Assembly: GCA_035442025.1 (NCBI GenBank)
Contig: DAORPQ010000118.1
Coordinates: forward strand, 1 to 6,034
From: Competibacter_A sp003527885
GTDB taxonomy: Bacteria; Pseudomonadota; Gammaproteobacteria; Competibacterales; Competibacteraceae
Direction of reading: 5' to 3'
DNA length: 6,034 bases
Positions 1-5,024 of this stretch are shown piece by piece. A model generated the notes under the pieces. The model had not been told where the DNA came from. It saw only the letters and a list, made by a program, of their open reading frames with translations, and made no database searches. Positions within the stretch are counted from its first letter, which is position 1. Each line of letters opens with the position of its first letter. Made by a program: the position numbers and the translations under genes.

Positions 1-225
1 GTGGAGGCGCGTCTCGCCGCGAATTTGCACACGCCTACCGCTTCGGTAACACCCAAGACGGTGGTCAGTGGCGCGGGAGGTTTTGCAAAAATGGTTCTGA
101 ATGTGAGCGACTTGCCTACGGATGGCAGCGTGGAGTTCTTCTTCTCCACGGTTGGCCCCGAAATCCGCAGTCAAACGCTCCAGATTACAGTGCAGCCGCC
201 GCAGGCAGCGACGCCAGCACCGTGA
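1..225 (+). CDS. 3' end of an unrecognised protein gene (5' truncated by window edge)
   Basis: The frame is open from the first base to a TGA at 223-225, giving 74 residues. The GTG at base 1 is only the first codon of the window and probably not the true start. No ribosome-binding site can be seen, so this is most likely the C-terminus of a longer protein. The residues alternate between hydrophobic and polar (for example MVLNVSDLP, VEFFFSTV, QTLQITVQPP), as in a beta-sandwich strand pattern, and the protein ends in a Pro/Ala-rich tail (PPQAATPAP). That would suit an exported or surface protein, but this is inference and I do not recognise a family. Two intrinsic terminators follow the stop directly, which supports a real gene end here. 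The gene is convergent with the large minus-strand PASTA gene. Confidence 0.6.
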   Translation: MEARLAANLHTPTASVTPKTVVSGAGGFAKMVLNVSDLPTDGSVEFFFSTVGPEIRSQTLQITVQPPQAATPAP

Positions 226-236
226 AATAACTAAGG

Positions 237-279
237 CCGACCGACGGGCGCGCTGCTTGTTCGTCCGTCGGTCGGTTTT
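237..279 (+). terminator. Rho-independent terminator, first of a tandem pair
   Basis: A perfect 11-bp stem pairs CCGACCGACGG (237-247) with CCGTCGGTCGG (265-275). It can extend inward by three more pairs, one of them G-U, and TTTT follows at 276-279. The stem begins 11 bases after the stop codon at 223-225, as expected for the terminator of that gene. Confidence 0.8.
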
Positions 280-288
280 GCAAATAGG

Positions 289-315
289 ACCGGCGGTAAT
301 CCCGCCGGTTTTTTT
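289..315 (+). terminator. Rho-independent terminator, second of a tandem pair
   Basis: An 8-bp GC-rich stem pairs ACCGGCGG (289-296) with CCGCCGGT (302-309) around a five-base loop (TAATC). The T run covers 309-315. It lies ten bases after the first terminator and probably acts as a backup that blocks read-through to the right. Confidence 0.85.
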
Positions 316-505
316 ATTGCCTGATACTTGACCCCGAACAAGCGTGATTCATCTTTTGCCCAGGATAGAGAGTGTTTGTCGAGCGACGGCAAATAGTTGC
401 GGCCAATTGGATTGGGTGTAGTCTTGGTGCAGGCAAACAGCGTGTGAAGAGAGTAGCGCTTTCAATAGCATGGCTGTTCAGGGCAGCCAAGTGGAGATTA
501 CGGGT

Positions 506-547
506 TTATCTGTGCCTGAATCAGGCTTATCTGTGCCTGAATCAGGC
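506..547. repeat. Two tandem 21-base direct repeats, each carrying a palindrome
   Basis: The unit at 506-526 is repeated exactly at 527-547. Each unit ends in the near-perfect palindrome GCCTGAATCAGGC (514-526 and 535-547), which has 6-bp arms around one central base. The centre-to-centre distance is 21 bp, about two helical turns, so both palindromes face the same side of the DNA. This could be a pair of operator sites for a dimeric regulator, or a simple replication-slippage duplication. The sequence shows the repeat; the function is inference. Confidence 0.9.
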
Positions 548-625
548 TTTTGAAGCGTACAGGATTGTAACGGGATTACGCGGTGGGTCGGGGCCGCGCT
601 GTTTCCACAAGGCGCTAACCGTGCC

Positions 626-654
626 TTTACCAGCAGAAGCGCTGCTTATATAAG
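626..654 (+). promoter_or_regulatory. Candidate sigma70-type promoter, rightward
   Basis: TTTACC (626-631) and TATAAG (649-654) are separated by 17 bases. The -35 matches consensus at 4 of 6 positions and the -10 at 5 of 6. The -10 lies in the inverted repeat 644-662. No gene follows on this strand; a transcript would run antisense into the end of the large minus-strand gene. Confidence 0.3.
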
Positions 655-673
655 GTATAAGCCCGCTTCACAA
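645..673 (-). promoter_or_regulatory. Candidate sigma70-type promoter, leftward, overlapping the rightward one
   Basis: On the minus strand TTGTGA (673-668) and TATAAG (650-645) are separated by 17 bases, matching consensus at 4 of 6 and 5 of 6 positions. It shares its -10 region with the rightward candidate because the core TTATATAA (646-653) is palindromic. No gene is seen downstream on the minus strand within the window. Confidence 0.28.
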
Positions 674-741
674 CATACGGTAGGGGTCGGAAGAGGTCGA
701 ATGCAGCCTTGAATGGTGAAAACCTCGTTTGGTTTGAGGCG

Positions 742-771
742 AAAAAAAGGCCGCGAAAGAATTCGCGGCCT
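742..771 (-). terminator. Rho-independent terminator of the PASTA/propeller gene
   Basis: Read on the minus strand, AGGCCGCGAA (771-762) pairs perfectly with TTCGCGGCCT (757-748) around a TTCT loop. A run of seven T residues covers 748-742. The stem starts 24 bases after the stop codon of the large minus-strand gene. There is no T run on the plus-strand side, so it should act in one direction only. Confidence 0.9.
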
Positions 772-795
772 ACATGCAAACCAAGTCAGATCAGA

Positions 796-3700
796 TCAGG
801 GGGGATTGCCAAAAAACCTATTGATTGAATAGGTGGCTTCGGCGATTTCTGAATCGGCCCAAGTATCCTTGAAAGCGACCGCTTTTAGCACAACGCTCCC
901 GCCGCTTTGCTGCGGCGGTGCGGTCAGTTCGATGGTTTGTCCGTTTTTGATCAGCGTTCCATTGCTGGAGGTCGGGATGCTGCCATCGGTGGTGTAACGG
1001 ATGGCTGCATCCGGTGTGGCCGTCTTGATCGTGACTTTCGCCGATCTTTGAAATGAGCCACCCGGTGGGTCGAAGGTGGGTTTTTCGACCGCCACCAGCG
1101 GGCCAACGAACTGACCGAAGGCCCACGGTCCCAATCCCACCGGTACCGTGGCCATCACCTCATTGTCGCGACCGTCGATCACGGAAACCGTGTTGTCATC
1201 GGTATTGGCGACGTAGACCCGTTTGCTGTCTTGGCTGACCGCGACGCCGTAGGGCTTCTTGCCGACCGGCACGATGCCGACCACGGCGTGGTTGGCGGTG
1301 GTGTCGATCACGAACAAGCGGTTACCCGCGCCATCGGTGACATAGAGCCGGTTGCCGTCCGGGCTGACAGCGATACCGCGCGGCACCAAGGGCTGCGGCG
1401 CGCCGCCGAACTCATCGAGCGTGATAACGCCAATCACCCGGTTGAACACGGTATCCACGACCGAAATTGTCCGATCACCGGAATTGGCGACGTAGACCAA
1501 CATGCCGTCGGGGTGGACGGCGACCCCTTCCGGCGCCGAGCCGACCGCCACCGAACCGACCTGCATTTTCAGGTCCGCATCGAAGATCGACAGCGAGCCG
1601 ACGCATTGGTCGGGGTTGACGTTCACCGGCGGGCGCGCCACCAGCGCGTCGCACTGGTCGACGTAAGGGTTGGTGGCATCGTCTGAGAACGAGTTAACCG
1701 TCCGGTTGGTGACATACACCAGCGGCCGTAGCGGATTCGGATGCACCGCCACGCCGCGCGGGAAGGAATTTGCCGCCAGCCTGGGTACGTTAAGATCGGT
1801 GAACGGTTGGTTGGTGGCGGTGTCGATGACCGAGAGGCTGAAACTGCCTTCGTTGGCGACGAACACCCTCTCGCCGGTGGGATTGACCGCGATGCCCAGC
1901 GGCGCCGCACCGACTGGAATGGCGCCGACCACCCGCCGTTCGGTCAGATCCATGACCGTGACCGAGCCCGCGTTTCGCCCGTATTGTGGGCGATTGACCA
2001 CGAAGAGCTTGGTTCCATCCGGGTGAACGGCGATTCCGCTAGGCCCGCTAGCGCCGATACCCGCCGGGAGGTTATCGACAAGCTTATCGGTTGCCGGGTT
2101 CAGGATGGAAACCGTGCCGCCCGCGTAATTGGTGATGTACGCCGGTCCGCTCAGCAGGGTGTACGCATAAGGGCCGAAGGAGATCATCAGATTGACCCGG
2201 CCGTTGACCGGTAACACGGTATCGGGTGCCGGACTTTGACGGGTCACCTGCCCGGCGGGGACATCTTGATGGCGCTCGTTGGCGACCAAGCCCACCCGCA
2301 GACCCGCTTTGACGACCTTCGCGGTGGCTGCGGCGAGCGTCAAGCCACGGAGTTCGGGAACCTGGGTTTGCGGGCGAGCGCCCGGATCGTCCGGCACCGG
2401 ACCCAGCGAGACCACCAAGTTGACCGGCCAGCCTACCGGGGCGAGCGCGGTCATGAGAGGGTTCTGGCTGATGATGCGGTCTTTCTCAACGGTGTTGCTG
2501 GTCTGGCGGGAGACCGCGCCCACGGTCAGGCCGGTGCTATTGAGTACGACAGTCGCGTCGGCCAGCGTCATCCCGACCACTTTAGGAGTGGCCACGGGCG
2601 GCTGCGCGCCGGAAGACACGACCAGGTTGACCGTGGTGTTATAGCCGATCAGGGTGCCGGCGGCCGGGAATTGCGCGGCGACTTTTCCGGCCGGAACGGC
2701 GGAGCTTTGCAAGGTCACGGAACCAATGCCGGACAGGCACGTTGCGAACAGGATTTCACGGGCGTCTTCGACCGTTTGATTGACGACATCCGGCACGGCG
2801 CACTGCTGGGGCTGAGACAGGCCATCGGATACGATCAGGTTGACCGCCGAGCCCAGTTGCGCCTGTTGTCCCGCCGCTGGATCGGTGCCGATGGCCAGAC
2901 CGGGCGCCGTGGTCGGATCGGGTTGTCTCTGGACGTTGCCGAGCGTGAGGCCGGCATTGAGCAAAATGGATTTTGCGGCGTCCTCCGGCAGTCCTTTGAC
3001 ATCGGGGATAGTGACCACGCCAGCCGGACCCAGGGACACCGTCAGGCTGACGACCACGCCGGCGGCCACCAGGGTGCCGGCGGCCGGGCTTTGGTCGATG
3101 ACCGTACCTGCGGGAACCGTGGCGTCGTATTTCTGGATGATCGCCCCGACGATCAGGCCGCTGTTGTGAATGGCGGTGGCGGCGGCGGTTTTTTGCAGGC
3201 CTTTGACGTCTGGCACGGGAATATCGCCCGGCGTTACCGGTGGAGGCGGGGGCGGTGCGGTAGGTCCGGAGGAGACCGTCAGATTGACGGGGGAAGCGGG
3301 TGCGGCTTGCGAGCCGCCGCTGGGATTTTGAGATAGCACGGTTCCGGCGGGAGCGCTGTCGCTGGCGGACAAGGTCACGGTCCCCAGCGTCAGGCCGGCG
3401 CCGGTTATCGCGGTTTGAGCGCTGGCGAGCGGCTGGCCGACGACATCGGGAACCGTGCTCGGCGTAAAGCCGGCAGACACCACGATGGCGACCGCGCTGC
3501 CCGATTTTACTTTGATGCCTCCCACCGGATCTTGTTTGAGGACGGTGCCCGCCGGAACGGTGGTGCTGGTTTCGGTGGTGACGGTGACGGTGAGGCCGGC
3601 GGTCTGGATGGCGGAAACGGCGGCGCTTTGCGAGAGGCCAACAACCTCCGGAACCGTGGCGTCCAAACCTGAGCCGGCAGACACCACGATGGCGACCGCG

Positions 3701-4167
3701 CTGCCGGGAACGACATTAAGCCCGGCCGCAGGGTTTTGGCTGATGACGGTGCCGGCCGGAACGGTGAAGCTGGCGGCGGTGGTCACGGTGGCGGTCAAGC
3801 CCGCCGCCTGAATCGCCTGTAGCGCGGCGGCTTGGCTGAGCCCGACCACGTTGGGCGCGGTGGTGGGAGGGGCCACCGCCAGGTTGACGGCATCGCCCGG
3901 CAAGGCGCACGCGCCGGCCGCGGGGGTTTGGGTGACCACGAGATCCGTGGTATTGCTGCCCGCTGGGGTCACGGCGCCGACAATCAGGCCAACGCCCGTA
4001 AGCGCGGTAGTGGCGGCGGCTTGGGTCTGTCCGACGACATTCGGTACGGCGACGTTCGGAGCGGTGATGTTAGGGGTGCAAGCGCCGAATGCCAGATTGG
4101 TCGATAGGATCAATCCTATGAAAACCAGCAGGCACGACGTACACAGAAATCCGATTTTTGATCTCAT
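796..4167 (-). CDS. Exported multidomain protein: nine PASTA repeats, YVTN beta-propeller, CHB_HEX_C-type C-terminus
   Basis: This 1123-residue protein starts with a Sec signal peptide: MRSK, a hydrophobic core at about 6-22, and a probable cleavage site near AFGA/C at 26-30. Nine PASTA-type repeats follow at about 40-100, 103-163, 171-233, 238-301, 316-380, 386-449, 457-519, 526-588 and 602-665. Each opens with a variant of VPDVVG, has GL near its middle, and in most copies PAGTV, QNPAAG and a closing VNLVVS strand. A six-proline linker (305-310) splits repeats 4 and 5. Residues 670-1020 form seven YVTN-type blades; their YVTN-like strands begin near 677, 722, 768, 818, 892, 942 and 985, usually preceded by GVAVHPDG. 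Residues 1028-1116 resemble the CHB_HEX_C domain (PTFDPPGGSF, IRYTTDG, VVLKAVAF). There is no second membrane segment, sorting motif or catalytic domain. PASTA domains elsewhere bind muropeptides or beta-lactams, so an envelope or peptidoglycan-associated binding role is a reasonable inference. The start is supported by GGGGAG nine bases upstream. Confidence 0.93.
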   Translation of the reverse strand: MRSKIGFLCTSCLLVFIGLILSTNLAFGACTPNITAPNVAVPNVVGQTQAAATTALTGVGLIVGAVTPAGSNTTDLVVTQTPAAGACALPGDAVNLAVAPPTTAPNVVGLSQAAALQAIQAAGLTATVTTAASFTVPAGTVISQNPAAGLNVVPGSAVAIVVSAGSGLDATVPEVVGLSQSAAVSAIQTAGLTVTVTTETSTTVPAGTVLKQDPVGGIKVKSGSAVAIVVSAGFTPSTVPDVVGQPLASAQTAITGAGLTLGTVTLSASDSAPAGTVLSQNPSGGSQAAPASPVNLTVSSGPTAPPPPPPVTPGDIPVPDVKGLQKTAAATAIHNSGLIVGAIIQKYDATVPAGTVIDQSPAAGTLVAAGVVVSLTVSLGPAGVVTIPDVKGLPEDAAKSILLNAGLTLGNVQRQPDPTTAPGLAIGTDPAAGQQAQLGSAVNLIVSDGLSQPQQCAVPDVVNQTVEDAREILFATCLSGIGSVTLQSSAVPAGKVAAQFPAAGTLIGYNTTVNLVVSSGAQPPVATPKVVGMTLADATVVLNSTGLTVGAVSRQTSNTVEKDRIISQNPLMTALAPVGWPVNLVVSLGPVPDDPGARPQTQVPELRGLTLAAATAKVVKAGLRVGLVANERHQDVPAGQVTRQSPAPDTVLPVNGRVNLMISFGPYAYTLLSGPAYITNYAGGTVSILNPATDKLVDNLPAGIGASGPSGIAVHPDGTKLFVVNRPQYGRNAGSVTVMDLTERRVVGAIPVGAAPLGIAVNPTGERVFVANEGSFSLSVIDTATNQPFTDLNVPRLAANSFPRGVAVHPNPLRPLVYVTNRTVNSFSDDATNPYVDQCDALVARPPVNVNPDQCVGSLSIFDADLKMQVGSVAVGSAPEGVAVHPDGMLVYVANSGDRTISVVDTVFNRVIGVITLDEFGGAPQPLVPRGIAVSPDGNRLYVTDGAGNRLFVIDTTANHAVVGIVPVGKKPYGVAVSQDSKRVYVANTDDNTVSVIDGRDNEVMATVPVGLGPWAFGQFVGPLVAVEKPTFDPPGGSFQRSAKVTIKTATPDAAIRYTTDGSIPTSSNGTLIKNGQTIELTAPPQQSGGSVVLKAVAFKDTWADSEIAEATYSINRFFGNPP
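2173..4050 (-). repeat. PASTA repeat array within the exported protein
   Basis: Nine copies of a roughly 61-77 residue module lie head to tail at residues 40-665. The closing-strand motif (VNLVVS and variants) and the opening VPDVVG/VPDVKG motif allow the copies to be aligned by eye. Copies 2 and 3 are the most alike. Copies 7, 8 and 9 are more diverged: copy 8 has VEKDRII where the others have VPAGTV, and copy 7 has an added cysteine pair. Confidence 0.85.
3468..3705 (-). repeat. 34-base exact direct repeat between PASTA copies 2 and 3
   Basis: Bases 3468-3501 and 3672-3705 are identical over 34 positions and lie 204 bases (68 codons) apart, exactly one PASTA unit. They encode the GSAVAIVVSAG closing strand of two neighbouring repeats. 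Identity at silent positions suggests a recent tandem duplication or gene conversion, not only selection on the protein. Confidence 0.85.
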
Positions 4168-4176
4168 TAGAAAAAG

Positions 4177-4182
4177 CTCCCC
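4177..4182 (-). promoter_or_regulatory. Ribosome-binding site GGGGAG of the PASTA/propeller gene
   Basis: GGGGAG on the minus strand (4182-4177) is separated by nine bases from the ATG at 4167-4165. This fixes the start of the large ORF at the codon just before a good signal peptide. Confidence 0.75.
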
Positions 4183-4270
4183 GCTTTAAGGCATTACAGC
4201 GCTGGTACACCTGCCCTGTTCGGAAGGCGCGGTCCGAGAGAGCCGCGTCATCCTCCCTGTTAATAAAGCA

Positions 4271-4279
4271 AGTATAGCA
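4271..4279 (-). promoter_or_regulatory. Candidate extended -10 promoter, downstream copy
   Basis: The minus strand reads TGCTATACT (4279-4271), an extended -10 element (TG, one base, then TATACT, 5 of 6 to consensus). The -35 position is poor (AAAAAG), which extended -10 promoters can tolerate. Transcription would start near 4264. Confidence 0.4.
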
Positions 4280-4297
4280 CCATTATTTTGAAACTTT

Positions 4298-4325
4298 TTT
4301 ATAGCAAACGTGGTGCCAATGACAA
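4298..4325 (-). promoter_or_regulatory. Candidate sigma70 promoter for the PASTA/propeller gene
   Basis: On the minus strand TTGTCA (4325-4320, 5 of 6 to consensus) is followed after 16 bases by TATAAA (4303-4298, 5 of 6). The -10 is extended by TGC (4306-4304). This is the best promoter match in the window. It lies in an AT-rich patch upstream of the gene, with a predicted start near 4291. Confidence 0.6.
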
Positions 4326-4395
4326 TTTATATCGGTTATCTGGCGCCATGCTGTCGAAATTGCCTACGTCAATCCCCGGTTGCCGAACCGGTTGG

Positions 4396-4424
4396 AGCAA
4401 CGGGGCTGATATTTTGATTACAAT
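4396..4424 (+). promoter_or_regulatory. Weak promoter candidate for aroKB
   Basis: TACAAT (4419-4424) matches the -10 consensus at 5 of 6 positions and would start transcription about 38 bases before aroK. The -35 at 17-base spacing (AGCAAC) is poor. A better TTGGAG at 4392-4397 is spaced too far, at 21 bases. The operon may use this site or an activator-dependent one. I see no stronger plus-strand promoter in 4168-4469. Confidence 0.3.
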
Positions 4425-4469
4425 GGATCAACGTCGAACACCCGAAGCGCGCACAAGTACCTCATATCC

Positions 4470-4997
4470 ATGTCTCCCGCTCTCTCTCGCATTTTCCTGG
4501 TCGGTCTGATGGGCGCCGGCAAGACCACCGTCGGCCGTCGGCTGGCGCAGACGCTGCGGCGGGATTTCGCCGACAGCGATCACGAAATCGAACGCCGCGC
4601 CGGAGCGAGCATCCCGCTCATTTTCGAGCTGGAAGGCGAGGCGGGGTTCCGGTCCCGCGAAAAAGCCATCATCGCCGAACTCACCCGGCGTCCGGCCATC
4701 GTGCTCGCCACCGGTGGCGGCGCCGTTCTCGATGCCGACAACCGCCGCTGTCTGATCGGGCGCGGCTTCGTGGTGTACCTGTGCGCCTCGGTAGACGAAC
4801 TGCTGCGCCGCACTCATCTCGATAATAACCGTCCGCTGCTGGATACCGCCGATCCTCGGACGCGCTTGGTGCAGTTGCTGGAGCAGCGCGACGCGCTCTA
4901 CCGAGAAGTGGCGGATTGCGTTATTTCAACCGAAGGCCGGCCATTAAAACAAGTGGTGCGGGACATCCTGCGCCGGCTGGAGGATGATCGACCCTGA
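4470..4997 (+). CDS. aroK: Shikimate kinase
   Basis: This 175-residue cytoplasmic enzyme phosphorylates shikimate to shikimate 3-phosphate with ATP, in the chorismate pathway. It has the length and all the landmarks of the family. The Walker A loop is GLMGAGKT (12-19, Lys18). The shikimate-binding region FADSD holds Asp35 and Asp37, and GFR holds Arg61. The glycine-rich TGGGAV follows at 81-86. The lid arginine is in NRPLL (Arg121), and a further conserved arginine is in EQRDALY (Arg140). These align with D34/D36, R58-region, G79-81, R117-region and R139-region residues of the Escherichia coli enzyme. The ATG at 4470 is the only possible start, because the frame has no ATG, GTG or TTG between the stop at 4407-4409 and this codon. 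No clear Shine-Dalgarno precedes it. It forms an operon with aroB, 27 bases downstream. I chose aroK over aroL from the adjacent aroB. Confidence 0.95.
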   Translation: MSPALSRIFLVGLMGAGKTTVGRRLAQTLRRDFADSDHEIERRAGASIPLIFELEGEAGFRSREKAIIAELTRRPAIVLATGGGAVLDADNRRCLIGRGFVVYLCASVDELLRRTHLDNNRPLLDTADPRTRLVQLLEQRDALYREVADCVISTEGRPLKQVVRDILRRLEDDRP

Positions 4998-5024
4998 AAC
5001 CTTACCAGAATCCCTCTTGACCTT

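Larger units (their letters stand above)
316..741. other. Non-coding stretch between convergent genes
   Basis: No convincing gene is present on either strand. The base composition is visibly less GC-rich than the flanking genes. The stretch contains a 21-base tandem duplication (506-547), a small inverted repeat (AGCAG 632-636 with CTGCT 642-646), a palindromic AT-rich core (GCTTATA 644-650 with TATAAGC 656-662) and promoter-like hexamers on both strands. A 93-codon reading frame starting at GTG 372 has a possible AGGA Shine-Dalgarno at 362-365. Its product is low in complexity and resembles nothing I know, so I do not call it a gene. Confidence 0.6.
4168..4291 (-). promoter_or_regulatory. 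Long structured leader of the PASTA/propeller gene
   Basis: If transcription starts near 4291 or 4264 (see the promoter entries), the leader is roughly 95-125 bases. It holds, in minus-strand order, a near-direct repeat AACAGGGAGG (4261-4252) and AACAGGGCAGG (4220-4210). These flank a GC-rich hairpin with arms at 4249-4243 and 4232-4226. A 21-codon upstream ORF starts at ATG 4251-4249 and ends at TAA 4188-4186, in the same frame as the main ORF. A small hairpin AAAGC/GCTTT (4187-4183 with 4177-4173) places GGGGA of the ribosome-binding site in its loop. No known riboswitch class is recognisable. Regulation through this leader is inference. Confidence 0.4.

Noticed and set aside
122..331. A 69-codon plus-strand frame overlapping the end of the first gene and both terminators
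   Set aside because: It crosses two strong terminator hairpins and its Arg-rich translation is typical of a frame-shifted shadow.
372..653. A 93-codon ORF starting at GTG with a possible AGGA ribosome-binding site
   Set aside because: The product is not recognisable, its repeat YLCLNQA comes from the 21-base DNA duplication, and the composition is unlike the neighbouring genes. It is most likely chance, with low certainty either way.
713..832. A 39-codon plus-strand ORF after a GGAAGAGG sequence
   Set aside because: The purine-rich site lies beside a preceding ATG whose ORF has only three codons. The 39-codon frame runs through the minus-strand terminator and into the end of the large gene.
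1231..2214. Plus-strand frames (1231-1686, 1741-2214 and others) antisense to the propeller
   Set aside because: The same codon-bias shadow applies. The minus-strand frame carries recognisable YVTN blades throughout, so these are not genes.
2236..3336. A 366-codon plus-strand reading frame antisense to the PASTA array
   Set aside because: It is a product of strong GC codon bias and repeats in the real minus-strand gene. Its translation is Arg/Gly/Asp-rich with no domain, and it has no supporting ribosome-binding site or promoter.
2173..4050. Repeated DNA in the PASTA region as a possible CRISPR or minisatellite array
   Set aside because: The repeats are in frame, about 190-230 bases long, diverged at the DNA level and encode a known protein module.
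4078..4092. Lipoprotein signal (AFGAC) at the start of the large exported protein
   Set aside because: Phe at -3 does not fit the strict lipobox, and Cys30 has a likely disulfide partner in Cys87. I kept it only as an alternative.
4311..4348. TGGTGCCA (4311-4318) and TGGCGCCA (4341-4348) as an operator pair
   Set aside because: The two 8-mers are imperfect with respect to each other, and short GC palindromes are common at this composition. There is no further support.
4428..4817. Minus-strand frames opposite aroK (4428-4817, 4580-4813)
   Set aside because: aroK is certain from its motifs, and the antisense frames have no start signals or domains.
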